From Prevotella sp. (GTDB taxonomy: Bacteria; Bacteroidota; Bacteroidia; Bacteroidales; Bacteroidaceae): a stretch of DNA of 37,105 nt. The position numbers were made by a program, and so were the translations under genes. The DNA lies in the NCBI GenBank assembly GCA_022771625.1, contig JALFCW010000084.1:1-37105 (forward strand), in the 5' to 3' direction. Positions within the stretch are counted from its first letter, which is position 1. The number at the start of each line of letters is the position of its first letter. Below the pieces are notes generated by a model. It had not been told where the DNA came from, did not search any database, and saw only the letters and a program-made list of their open reading frames with translations. Shown here in pieces: positions 1-7,443 of the stretch.

Positions 1-273
1 AATGAATACGTCATCCACCGCGAGTATGCCACCGGCAAGGGATATGCCGACCTTGTGATGATTCCGCGTCGCAACGTCAGCAAGCCCGCCCTCGTCATCG
101 AACTCAAATTCAACAACACGGCCGACACTGCCATCGACCAGATAAAGCGCAAGCAATATCCCGCAAAGATTGCCGAATACACCGGCGACATCCTCCTCGT
201 GGGCATCAACTACGACCGGGATTCCAAGCAGCACACTTGCAGGATTGAGAGATATTGTAAAAACGACAATTAA
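1..273 (+). CDS. AAA-ATPase/PD-(D/E)XK nuclease-like protein, C-terminal fragment (cut by window edge)
   Basis: The frame is open from the first base (N-E-Y-V-I-H-R-E-Y...) to a TAA at 271-273, so this is the 3' end of a gene that begins outside the window. It carries the PD-(D/E)XK nuclease core that ends this ATPase family: Y-A-D-L-V, then I-E-L-K-F, then the region around K-Q-Y-P-A-K-I-A-E-Y. Bases 1-256 match bases 4385-4640 of the complete gene downstream with a single difference (G121 against T4505), then the two copies diverge in the last codons. Only 14 bp separate it from the GH2 gene. The internal ATG at 58 is not a believable start because the homologous frame continues upstream. 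Family membership is secure through the downstream copy; the cellular role is unknown. Confidence 0.85.
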   Translation, partial: NEYVIHREYATGKGYADLVMIPRRNVSKPALVIELKFNNTADTAIDQIKRKQYPAKIAEYTGDILLVGINYDRDSKQHTCRIERYCKNDN

Positions 274-287
274 TATTATGCCCACCA

Positions 288-2846
288 ATGACAAGAAAAA
301 CCTATATTACATTTGCGTTGGCTCTGTTTGCCTTCATTAATGCTTTTGCACAAAAGAATGAGAAGACTATCAATGCAGGATGGATGTTCAAACTTGATGC
401 CGAAAAAACTTTCGCTTGGGTCAACATCCCACACACCTATAACCTGGAGGCATACAATGTGCGCAACTATTATCGCGGTAAGGCTGAATACAGAAAGACT
501 TTGTTAATACCTGACTATGACGCCGACAAGTGTTATTACCTGCGATTCGACGCAGTGAACAAGTATGCAGAGGTCGTGGTAAACGGCACTCTGGTGGCAA
601 AGCACTCTGGTGGCTACTCCTCTTTTGTGGCTGACATTACAAAGGTTGCGAGAGAGAAAAACGAGATGATTGTGAGAGTAGATAACTCTAATCAGGACAT
701 CACACCGCTATGGGCAGACTTCACCTTCTGGGGAGGTATATATCGTGACGTATGGCTCATATCCACTCCCAAACAACACATTGCACTCAATAACTATGGA
801 TCGAAAGGCATATTTGTTTCAACGCCCAATGTTAACGAAAAGGACGCATCGATTGAGGTGAAGGTGGAAATAAGCAACGATGCCGACAAGGAGTCAAAAC
901 TGATTGTGCGCAATGACATTTTTTCCCCCGAGGGAAAACTCCTGCAAAGCAACGACCAAAAGATAAAACTGAAAGCAAGGCAGACCCTTTCCACCATATA
1001 TAAACCGCGCAAGATAGCAAATCCGCAACTTTGGTCGCCAGAGTCACCCTGTCTTTACAAGATTTCCACTACCATCATTGACGACAAGACAGGCAATGTG
1101 CTTGACTCACAGACAACCACAACCGGTTTGCGCTTCTTCGCATTTGATGCACAGAAAGGATTCATGCTCAACGGCAAACCATATAAACTCCGCGGAACCA
1201 ACCGCCATCAAGACCAATGGCCAGTGGGAGTGGCCCTCGATGACGATGCTCACCGACGCGACATTCAACTGATGAAAGACTTCGGATGCAACTTCATTCG
1301 CATAGCACATTACCCACAGGACGATGCCCTACTGGATGCCTGCGACGAGCTGGGACTGTTGGCATGGGAAGAAATACCCGTAATTGACATGGTGCCCGAC
1401 AACCCGCAATATGACAACAACTGCGAGGAGAACCTCGTGGAGATGATTCGTCAGCACTACAACCATACATCTGTTATTGCGTGGGGATATATGAATGAGA
1501 TACTTCTAACAGCTCCACGACCAGGAACCCCCGAATGGCCATCGTGCAAGGAACGCACCGTAAGACTTGCCCAAAGACTGGAAAAGAGACTTAAGGAGGA
1601 AGATCCTTATAGGGTTAGTGTCATGGCATACAACATGACAAATACCTACAATGAGATTGGTCTCAACCTCATCGATGTCACCGGATGGAATCTCTATCAA
1701 GGCTGGTATGTGGACAAGTTAGAGGACTTCGACAAATGGTGCATTGACCAGCACCAACGCTATCCTTCGAGACCTATGATCATAAGCGAATGGGGAGCAG
1801 GAAGCGACCGCCGCTTACACTCTGATGCACCAAAGGCCTTCGACTTCAGTATTGAGTATCAGCAAAGTTATATTGAACACTACCTGCCATTTATCGAAGA
1901 GAAGGAATGGATTAGCGGCTGTTCATACTGGAACTTTATCGACTTCAATGTGGCTGAGCGGCAGGAGTCGATGCCAAGGGTCAACAACAAGGGTCTGTTC
2001 TACAACGACCGTTCGCCTAAGGATGTGGCATACTATTTCAAGGCAATGTGGAGAAAAGACATACCCGTGGTTCACATAGCCACGAGAGACTGGGCGCAAC
2101 GCCAAGGAGAAAAAGACAAGCCACATAACATAAAGGTGTATTCAAACTGCGATGAGGTGGAATTGTTTGTCAATGGTCGCTCATGCGGGAAAAAGAATGT
2201 TGAGAACTGTTTTGCCACATTCTCCATACCTTTGGATGAAGGCCGTTCCACACTGACAGCTACGGGACATGGACATAATGGCGAAACCACTAATGTCACG
2301 ACCATAGACAACCGGTATATTCCCAAAACCTACAATAGCGGTGAATTGGCAATAAACGTGGGCAGCAACTGCTATTTCACTTCCTCGGTGAGTAACTTGA
2401 CTTGGCTTCCCGACCAACAATACGAAGCTGGGAAATGGGGATGTATTGACGGCAAACAGCGTTCGACAACCTCGGAGGTGTTCAATACTGTTGACGGTCC
2501 AATATACCAGACATGGCTTGAAGATTTGACAGAATATCGCATTGACGCCCCTGCTGGCACATACGAAGTGGAACTTCTGACAACCGACTTTAGCGGCAAG
2601 GCTCAACAGATGGCCAACCTGCTTGAACGAGCAGACGGAATGACGCAAGAACAAGGCAACACCTTTGCCGTCACTATTTGTGGTAATACTGTAGAGTCGT
2701 CATTCTCTCCTGCATCCGAGGGGCGAAACATGCAAGCCAACAAGGTTCGCTATATCGTAGAGAATCACAGCAACTGCATAGACATCAAACTGCTGCCAAA
2801 AACAGGCAAAACCTTCCTGTCGGGCATTAAGGTCAGGAAACTATAG
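288..2846 (+). CDS. secreted GH2 family glycoside hydrolase (beta-galactosidase-like) with C-terminal malectin-like domain
   Basis: The 852-residue protein starts with a signal peptide (hydrophobic stretch ALALFAFINAFAQ, cleavage near residue 21), so it acts in the periplasm or at the cell surface. Domain order as read: GH2 sugar-binding jelly roll (about 25-175), Ig-like domain (about 180-285), TIM barrel (about 290-600), a further Ig-like domain (about 610-680), and a malectin-like carbohydrate-binding domain (about 700-850). The GH2 catalytic pair is visible: acid/base E404 in W-G-Y-M-N-E and nucleophile E501 in I-S-E-W-G. The GH2 family includes beta-galactosidase, beta-glucuronidase and beta-mannosidase; the exact sugar cannot be read. 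It sits between two near-identical AAA-ATPase/nuclease gene ends, not in a polysaccharide-utilization locus with susCD. No promoter is evident in the 14-bp gap ahead of it. Confidence 0.9.
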   Translation: MTRKTYITFALALFAFINAFAQKNEKTINAGWMFKLDAEKTFAWVNIPHTYNLEAYNVRNYYRGKAEYRKTLLIPDYDADKCYYLRFDAVNKYAEVVVNGTLVAKHSGGYSSFVADITKVAREKNEMIVRVDNSNQDITPLWADFTFWGGIYRDVWLISTPKQHIALNNYGSKGIFVSTPNVNEKDASIEVKVEISNDADKESKLIVRNDIFSPEGKLLQSNDQKIKLKARQTLSTIYKPRKIANPQLWSPESPCLYKISTTIIDDKTGNVLDSQTTTTGLRFFAFDAQKGFMLNGKPYKLRGTNRHQDQWPVGVALDDDAHRRDIQLMKDFGCNFIRIAHYPQDDALLDACDELGLLAWEEIPVIDMVPDNPQYDNNCEENLVEMIRQHYNHTSVIAWGYMNEILLTAPRPGTPEWPSCKERTVRLAQRLEKRLKEEDPYRVSVMAYNMTNTYNEIGLNLIDVTGWNLYQGWYVDKLEDFDKWCIDQHQRYPSRPMIISEWGAGSDRRLHSDAPKAFDFSIEYQQSYIEHYLPFIEEKEWISGCSYWNFIDFNVAERQESMPRVNNKGLFYNDRSPKDVAYYFKAMWRKDIPVVHIATRDWAQRQGEKDKPHNIKVYSNCDEVELFVNGRSCGKKNVENCFATFSIPLDEGRSTLTATGHGHNGETTNVTTIDNRYIPKTYNSGELAINVGSNCYFTSSVSNLTWLPDQQYEAGKWGCIDGKQRSTTSEVFNTVDGPIYQTWLEDLTEYRIDAPAGTYEVELLTTDFSGKAQQMANLLERADGMTQEQGNTFAVTICGNTVESSFSPASEGRNMQANKVRYIVENHSNCIDIKLLPKTGKTFLSGIKVRKL

Positions 2847-2871
2847 AATCATGAACCTACTTATTATTATT

Positions 2872-2897
2872 CTCTGTGCATCTGTGTCTCTGTGTTC
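2872..2897 (+). repeat. dispersed CTCTGTG-rich intergenic repeat
   Basis: This stretch between the GH2 gene and the next promoter has a CTCTGTG-(C/A)TC-(C/T)GTGTCTCTGTGTTC pattern. It is nearly the same as 29407-29432 downstream of the trp operon, where an inverted partner is also present. It is non-coding here, although a spurious open frame (from 2876) crosses it. Confidence 0.7.
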
Positions 2898-2961
2898 CAA
2901 TAAAACAACAGGAGAGAAATGTTTATCTTACGCTAAGAAAAGATAATTTATTCTCTTTTCC

Positions 2962-2992
2962 TTTGCCAAACCGATTTTTTGTATTATCTTTG
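2962..2992 (+). promoter_or_regulatory. Bacteroidetes-type promoter of the AAA-ATPase/nuclease gene
   Basis: A TTTG at 2962-2965 is followed after 19 bp by TATCTTTG at 2985-2992, matching the -33/-7 consensus of the Bacteroidetes primary sigma factor. Transcription should begin near 2999, which rules out the in-frame ATG at 2876 as the translation start. Confidence 0.7.
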
Positions 2993-3037
2993 CCCCCGAA
3001 TTGTGGGCATATCACTCCTGCAACAGTCAAACAAGCC

Positions 3038-4648
3038 ATGGGTACATATATTAATAGAGGTAATATTGAGTTCAGAGACATCGTGTCTCACGAATATGTT
3101 GACAAGACATCGCTGATACCGCTGATTAACGCGAGACTCAATTCCGAGAGCCGTTACAGTTGCGTCACCCGCTGCCGCCGATTTGGCAAGTCGATGGCGG
3201 CAAAGATGCTGTGTGCCTATTATGACAAGTCGTGCGACTCGCGCGAACTGTTTCGCGGATTAAAGGCCGAGCAGGACAAGACATTCGAGACATATCTCAA
3301 CAAATACAACGTGCTCTATCTCGACGTGACATCATTCACCGCACGGCCGGAAGTCAGGAAAAACATCGTGAGAGTTATTCAGGAGAAATTAATTTCGGAT
3401 TTGAAAAAGGCATTTCCCGATGTGACGTATGATGACAACTCCGACCTTATGGATGTTCTTTCCTCAATCACCCAATCCACAGGAGAAAAATTCTTCTTTA
3501 TCATCGATGAGTGGGACGCCATATGCCGCGAGTTCCCCGAGCGACAGAAGATGAAGGGATACCCTGATACTGTCACACCCACCATACTTGATGAATATGA
3601 CATGCTGCTCCGCCGTCTGTTTAAGACCCAGGATTCCGACAGAGTATTCGCCGGGGCATATCTCACTGGCATCCTGCCCATAAAGAAATACAACACCGAG
3701 TCGGCGCTGAACAATTTCTGCGAATATTCCATGATCGACCCAGCTTTCCTTGCCGCTTGCTATGGATTTACTGAAGACGAGGTGAAGATGCTGGCAGAGA
3801 GATACAACGCATCTATGGACAACCTTAAGATGTGGTACGACGGATATAACATCGGCAGGGAGAAATCCATCTACAACCCTTATTCTGTGATGAAAGCCCT
3901 ACAACGCGGCTCATGCCGAAGCTACTGGACTACAACGGGAGCCTACGACTCGGTCATCACATATATACAGATGAACTTCGACGGGCTGAAGGATGACATC
4001 ATCCGCATGCTGGCGGGAGAACGCGTGTATGTCAACACCTCAAAATTTCAGAACGACATGAACATTGTCAGGAGTAAGAACGATGTTCTCACAGTGCTCA
4101 TACACCTTGGTTACTTGGCATACGACGATGAAAAACAGCAGTGCTACGTGCCCAACAAGGAGGTAACCGACGAGCTCTTGAATGCAGTGGAAGACACCTC
4201 CTGGAAAAGACTTGCAGATGCAATAACCGCTTCGCGCAACCTTCTCGACGCCACCATCGCGGGCAATGAGAACGCAGTGGCTCAAGCCATCGACCTGGCC
4301 CACGACGAAAACACAAGCATCCTCGCCTACAACGACGAGAACTCCTTGGCATGTGTGCTCACCGTGGCATATATATGGGCAAGGAATGAATACGTCATCC
4401 ACCGCGAGTATGCCACCGGCAAGGGATATGCCGACCTTGTGATGATTCCGCGTCGCAACGTCAGCAAGCCCGCCCTCGTCATCGAACTCAAATTCAACAA
4501 CACGTCCGACACTGCCATCGACCAGATAAAGCGCAAGCAATATCCCGCAAAGATTGCCGAATACACCGGCGACATCCTCCTCGTGGGCATCAACTACGAC
4601 CGGGATTCCAAGCAGCACACTTGCAGGATTGAGAGATATTCAATATAG
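3038..4648 (+). CDS. AAA-ATPase with C-terminal PD-(D/E)XK nuclease domain (AAA-ATPase-like / DUF1703 type)
   Basis: This is a 536-residue protein when started at ATG 3038 (M-G-T-Y-I-N-R-G). That start follows a good promoter at 2962-2992 and matches the usual N-terminus of the family; the frame is open back to 2876, but the extra 54 codons lie over the promoter. The N-terminal P-loop is of the R-R-F-G-K-S type (around residue 50), and a Walker-B-like F-F-F-I-I-D-E-W-D lies near residue 155. The last 100 residues carry a nuclease core, Y-A-D-L-V ... I-E-L-K (around residues 465-485). Such genes occur in many copies per genome in Prevotella and Bacteroides. Their function is not established; they resemble mobile or selfish genes. 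The 3' 256 bp repeat the window's first 256 bp with one difference. Confidence 0.88.
   Translation: MGTYINRGNIEFRDIVSHEYVDKTSLIPLINARLNSESRYSCVTRCRRFGKSMAAKMLCAYYDKSCDSRELFRGLKAEQDKTFETYLNKYNVLYLDVTSFTARPEVRKNIVRVIQEKLISDLKKAFPDVTYDDNSDLMDVLSSITQSTGEKFFFIIDEWDAICREFPERQKMKGYPDTVTPTILDEYDMLLRRLFKTQDSDRVFAGAYLTGILPIKKYNTESALNNFCEYSMIDPAFLAACYGFTEDEVKMLAERYNASMDNLKMWYDGYNIGREKSIYNPYSVMKALQRGSCRSYWTTTGAYDSVITYIQMNFDGLKDDIIRMLAGERVYVNTSKFQNDMNIVRSKNDVLTVLIHLGYLAYDDEKQQCYVPNKEVTDELLNAVEDTSWKRLADAITASRNLLDATIAGNENAVAQAIDLAHDENTSILAYNDENSLACVLTVAYIWARNEYVIHREYATGKGYADLVMIPRRNVSKPALVIELKFNNTSDTAIDQIKRKQYPAKIAEYTGDILLVGINYDRDSKQHTCRIERYSI
4385..4640 (+). repeat. 256-bp direct repeat, partner of 1-256
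   Basis: This segment agrees with window positions 1-256 at 255 of 256 bases (the exception is T4505 against G121). It lies within the nuclease domain of the complete gene. The upstream extent of the repeat cannot be seen because the first copy is cut by the window edge. The two copies flank the GH2 gene in direct orientation. Confidence 0.95.
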
Positions 4649-4704
4649 GGGCCAAAGCCACTCTAATGCTAATCCACTGTGAGCCCAATCATTGTATAAT
4701 AATT

Positions 4705-4748
4705 CACTGGACTTACACTGGAGGAACACTGGACTTACACTGGAGGAA
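4705..4748 (+). repeat. two exact tandem copies of a 22-bp unit
   Basis: The unit starting CACTGGACTTACACTGG occurs at 4705-4726 and again at 4727-4748 without a spacer. It is non-coding and follows the AAA-ATPase/nuclease gene. No function is recognised. Confidence 0.85.
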
Positions 4749-4800
4749 CACAGTGGCTTCACTTTAACAAAAAAACACCATTTTGTCAAAAAACCTTCAT

Positions 4801-5032
4801 CCTTCACCTTTAAGGGCAAAAGCCCTTTGTTTATCGGGGTTTCAGAGGGTGAAGGTTGTTGAAAATACCTTCACCTAACCTTCACCATTGATTCCACTTA
4901 TCTTCCTATTGTCTTAACAATATTGTCTCGGATAAAAAGAGATGGAGGTGAAGGTTGGGTGAAGGTTTCGCGAGCAACCTTCACCTTGCGAAACCCTTAT
5001 AAACACTGGGAATTCAAGGCGATTGGTGAAGG
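4801..5032. repeat. array of eight CCTTCACC / GGTGAAGG octamers in both orientations
   Basis: Octamers lie at 4801, 4848, 4868, 4879, 4947, 4958, 4978 and 5025 (start positions), alternating between strands. GGTGAAGGTT at 4958-4967 pairs perfectly with AACCTTCACC at 4976-4985. GGTTTCGC at 4964-4971 can pair instead with GCGAAACC at 4988-4995, so two hairpins compete. A small AAGGGC-AAAA-GCCCTT hairpin lies at 4812-4827 and could help end the upstream transcript. No coding frame was found across 4650-5270. Confidence 0.8.
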
Positions 5033-5273
5033 TTGAAGAATAATTCACAAATCTGTCATCATTCAGCATACAGAATGTTCTATTTTTCCCATTTGTGAAT
5101 AATGAGCAGGCAAGAAGTGACTCCGATCTTCCTTCGCTATAACTTTGCTGTAACTCCGCTTTTTTATTATTGAATTAGCATTGTTCGAATATTCCTACAA
5201 TGGAAATAAATGCTATTGAATCATAGCGACATTGAATCATAGGGATAGGTACTGAAGTGAACCTGCAAATCAA

Positions 5274-5492
5274 TTACAATTCCTGTTTCAATTCTTCATA
5301 CAAATCTACCGGGCCTAAATGCCAGTATTTAGTACTCTCTGAAGATAGTTTCTTGTATAATTTTGAATGATATATACGGTTAATGGCTTCAGTGATACTG
5401 ATGCCTTTATCTTCAACCACCCATTTTGCAAGCCACCCAATCTTGACGGGAAGCAATAAATACAAGTTGTCTTGTGTTATTGTTGCACTCAT
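5274..5492 (-). CDS. small hypothetical protein (72 aa) of a DUF3791/DUF3990-type cassette
   Basis: This 72-residue protein starts M-S-A-T-I-T-Q-D-N and is acidic near its end, with no membrane segment. Its ATG overlaps the TGA of a DUF3990-like remnant as ATGA, a translationally coupled junction, so it was once (or still is) the last gene of a three-gene set read leftwards: DUF3791, DUF3990, this gene. I think it belongs to the short helical proteins that accompany DUF3990 genes, but I cannot name its family with confidence. If DUF3990 is an ADP-ribosyltransferase-type effector, as its neighbourhoods suggest, this could be a partner or antitoxin now without its target. Confidence 0.6.
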   Translation of the reverse strand: MSATITQDNLYLLLPVKIGWLAKWVVEDKGISITEAINRIYHSKLYKKLSSESTKYWHLGPVDLYEELKQEL

Positions 5493-5593
5493 AATTTTAC
5501 TTCTATTGATTCAATATATTTAATGGCATTCAAAGCCCTCTCTGTGTGAAAAAGATATATCCTTCGCTCCGCTAGTTTCTTTGCCTGTGCTTT
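5489..5593 (-). pseudogene. C-terminal remnant of a DUF3990-type gene
   Basis: The minus strand between the two small genes has an open frame of 34 codons and a stop with no start codon. It ends L-F-H-T-E-R-A-L-N-A-I-K-Y-I-E-S and then I-E-V-K-L. This H-T-E-R-A-L-x-x-(I/L)-x-(Y/F)-(I/V) ending is what I recall at the C-terminus of DUF3990 proteins. Its TGA overlaps the ATG of the 72-aa gene. Its 5' end runs into the last codons of the DUF3791-like gene, in another frame. The simplest reading is an internal deletion that removed about 100 or more codons of a toxin-like gene and left both small partners. Confidence 0.55.
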
Positions 5594-5850
5594 CTATTGT
5601 TAATCATTTCGTCTATTTCCTCTATCAACCAATTATGTCCGTAAGTATGGAGCACTTCGAAAAACTCACAGAAGTGTTCCGTAATGCCATATTTCTCAAA
5701 TAGACTCACCACATCTTCTGTTGACATATTCTTAGCTCTGGCATATTGCTCAATGCAGAACGACACGAAACGCGCTCTTTCTTCAACTATGCCCATCTGG
5801 CACTGTTTGAACTCTTTTTCCAATTGATTAAGTTCTTTTTCCATAATCAT
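5572..5850 (-). CDS. DUF3791 domain-containing small protein
   Basis: The 92-residue protein (90 if the second ATG at 5844 is used) has an amphipathic lead-in followed by F-V-S-F-C-I-E-Q-Y-A-R-A-K-N-M-S, then V-S-L-F-E-K-Y-G-I, and an end around E-V-L-H-T-Y-G-H-N-W-L-I-E-E-I-D. This is the pattern of DUF3791, a short helical family usually encoded directly upstream of DUF3990. The function is not established; the arrangement suggests a toxin-antitoxin-like cassette. A promoter lies upstream at 5912-5943. Its own 3' end overlaps the DUF3990 remnant. Confidence 0.7.
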   Translation of the reverse strand: MIMEKELNQLEKEFKQCQMGIVEERARFVSFCIEQYARAKNMSTEDVVSLFEKYGITEHFCEFFEVLHTYGHNWLIEEIDEMINNRKHRQRN

Positions 5851-5911
5851 AAATATATGTTTTCAATAATCAATGTCGTATTCATACATTTATATTTATT
5901 ATTTCGGAGGC

Positions 5912-5943
5912 AAAATTACATATTTTATCTCAAACCACCAAAC
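5912..5943 (-). promoter_or_regulatory. promoter of the DUF3791-like gene
   Basis: On the minus strand, TTTG (5943-5940) is followed after 20 bp by TAATTTTG (5919-5912), a good match to the Bacteroidetes -33/-7 consensus. This would give a 5' leader of about 55 nt. Confidence 0.6.
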
Positions 5944-6007
5944 TATTTAAGGTTTTTCTTGTTTTTATTATTGGTGTATGGGAAAAGGCCGGTGTCAAAG
6001 GTGTCAG

Positions 6008-6044
6008 TGATTCTTCCCAATGTCGTGTCGCAATATGTATTGAA
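6008..6044 (+). repeat. 37-bp direct repeat flanking the Rpn-like gene, left copy
   Basis: The sequence beginning TGATTCTTCCCAATGTCG is repeated at 7091-7127 with one difference (A/G near the end). Two GGTGTCA motifs precede it (5991 and 6000). The pair brackets the Rpn-like nuclease gene. Confidence 0.9.
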
Positions 6045-6136
6045 TGAAGTTTATCGCTCCCGTATGCAAAAAAGTATATTATAATGTAATAGGTATCGAA
6101 TAAATAGGCATTATTATCAAAAAAAAAGAGAAAAAG

Positions 6137-6167
6137 TTTGCAATATGGATTTTTTTATCTATCTTTG
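6137..6167 (+). promoter_or_regulatory. promoter of the Rpn-like nuclease gene
   Basis: TTTG at 6137-6140, a 19-bp spacer, then TATCTTTG at 6160-6167. The expected transcript start lies about 10 nt before the ATG at 6185, giving a very short leader. Confidence 0.7.
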
Positions 6168-6184
6168 CAGAAAAATATTGTGAT

Positions 6185-7009
6185 ATGGCAAAATACATTA
6201 ATCCTTTCACCGATGTCGGTTTCAAGAGAATCTTCGGACAAGAGCTGTCGAAACCGCTGCTGCTCGACTTCCTCAATAGCCTTTTTGAGGGGGAGAAGCA
6301 CATCGTCAACCTTACATTCCTCGACAAGGAACAACCTGCCTTGTTTGAAGAAGACAGGTCGCTGATATACGACATTTATTGCGAGACCGACGAGGGCGAG
6401 AAGATAATAGTAGAGATGCAAAACAAATCACAGCCATTCTTCAAGAACAGGAGCATATATTATGTCTCGGAGTCGATAGCCCGCCAGGGCGAGCGAGGGT
6501 CGGCATGGAACTATGCAATAGACTCGGTCTATCTTGTGGCATTCCTCAATTTCAGCCCTATAGACTTCAAGAAGCAGTTCCGCACGGATGTCGTTCTGGC
6601 AGAAAAAGGCACCAAGGAGCAGTTCTCCGACAAGTTGCGGATGATATTCCTACAGCTCCCGTTGTTCACGAAGGAGGCCAATGAATGTGAGAATCAAGTA
6701 GAACGTTGGATTTATTTATTGAAGAATATGGAAACACTTAACAGATTACCCTGGGCGGCTCAGAGTGCCGTCTTCCAGAAGCTCGAGAGCATAGCCGATG
6801 TTGGCGGAATGACCCGTGCCGAGCGCCTGCAATACGACGAAGCTCTCAAGAAATACCGCGACACCATCAGTGTGTTTGAAGGCGTGCGCATGGAAGGACG
6901 AAAGGAAGGTATCGTAGCAAATGCCCGTAAGATGAAATCATACGGTTTCACATTGGAAATGATATCTGATATCACAGGATTGACAATGGAAGAAGTGAGA
7001 GATTTATAG
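6185..7009 (+). CDS. Rpn family recombination-promoting nuclease / PD-(D/E)XK transposase-like protein
   Basis: This 274-residue protein begins M-A-K-Y-I-N-P-F-T-D-V-G-F-K-R-I-F-G, the hallmark start of the Rpn/PDDEXK_2 family (TIGR01784 type). The nuclease core is visible as Y-D63-I-Y-C-E-T and E77-M-Q79, where Q replaces the usual K as is common in this family. The C-terminal end (about 225-274) is charged and helical, with a G-R-K-E-G-I motif and a helix-turn-helix-like segment, also typical. Known Rpn proteins of E. coli promote RecA-independent recombination and have been linked to defence; here the role is inferred only. The gene has its own promoter and lies between 37-bp direct repeats 6008-6044 and 7091-7127, suggesting it arrived as a unit. 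Confidence 0.88.
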   Translation: MAKYINPFTDVGFKRIFGQELSKPLLLDFLNSLFEGEKHIVNLTFLDKEQPALFEEDRSLIYDIYCETDEGEKIIVEMQNKSQPFFKNRSIYYVSESIARQGERGSAWNYAIDSVYLVAFLNFSPIDFKKQFRTDVVLAEKGTKEQFSDKLRMIFLQLPLFTKEANECENQVERWIYLLKNMETLNRLPWAAQSAVFQKLESIADVGGMTRAERLQYDEALKKYRDTISVFEGVRMEGRKEGIVANARKMKSYGFTLEMISDITGLTMEEVRDL

Positions 7010-7048
7010 TCTCCCCACTTTGGGGTGTCAATGGTGTCAGTGTCAAAG

Positions 7049-7073
7049 GTGTCAAACAAAAATGTATGACACC
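7049..7073. repeat. GGTGTCA/TGACACC inverted repeat after the Rpn-like gene
   Basis: GGTGTCA at 7049-7055 pairs with TGACACC at 7067-7073 over an 11-nt loop. Two more GGTGTCA copies lie at 7024 and 7033, and two at 5991 and 6000 upstream of the gene. The hairpin may end the Rpn transcript, but no T-run follows it directly. Confidence 0.5.
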
Positions 7074-7253
7074 TTATTTAATGTTATCAATGATTCTTCC
7101 CAATGTCGTGTCGCAATATGTGTTGAACATATTAAGCCTGACTGGCACATATTCAGGCAAACTCTGAAGGAACTCCAAGTCAAAGACCAAGCGAGGGTCT
7201 TTGTCATCACAATCCTTATGCACCTCTGCCTTCGAACCTATGCGGGCAACGCA
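7074..7253 (-). pseudogene. possible gene remnant, 59 codons, family not recognised
   Basis: The minus-strand frame ending at TAA 7076-7074 reads like protein: V-F-D-L-E-F-L-Q-S-L-P-E-Y-V-P-V and then R-L-N-M-F-N-T-Y-C-D-T-T-L-G-R-I. It has no convincing start and a stop just upstream. The 37-bp repeat lies inside it, and the left copy (6008-6044) encodes the same F-N-T-Y-C-D-T-T-L-G-R-I in the same frame before diverging. Both look like tails of one unrecognised gene. Low confidence. Confidence 0.3.
7091..7127 (+). repeat. 37-bp direct repeat flanking the Rpn-like gene, right copy
   Basis: Partner of 6008-6044, identical at 36 of 37 positions. Beyond it the sequence differs completely from the left flank. 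The segment between the copies (about 1.05 kb) holds only the Rpn-like gene, its promoter and short repeats. Confidence 0.9.
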
Positions 7254-7387
7254 TTACCAAGGAAGCTAAGTTTCAGTGTAAAAATGTCAAACAATAGAAT
7301 AAACGTATTCTTTTTTACCCTCTGAATTAAAAACAAGGCATATTTATGAAATAATTGAGGTGCGATAATGAAAAAATATCTTAATAG

Positions 7388-7419
7388 TTTGGTTTTTACA
7401 ATAATTCTTCGTACTTTTG
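7388..7419 (+). promoter_or_regulatory. promoter of the helicase/AIPR operon
   Basis: TTTG at 7388-7391, a 20-bp spacer and TACTTTTG at 7412-7419 fit the Bacteroidetes consensus. The first gene of the operon starts at 7444. No comparable promoter was seen between the four genes, whose gaps are 19 bp, -4 bp and 7 bp. Confidence 0.7.
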
Positions 7420-7443
7420 CCAACAATTATAACATAAAGGCCT

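Noticed and set aside
2876..3037. N-terminal extension of the AAA-ATPase/nuclease frame
   Set aside because: It covers a dispersed repeat and the promoter at 2962-2992; the family N-terminus begins at 3038.
4650..5270. Small protein genes in the repeat-rich gap
   Set aside because: No frame with start, sensible composition and promoter; the region is dominated by repeats and hairpins.
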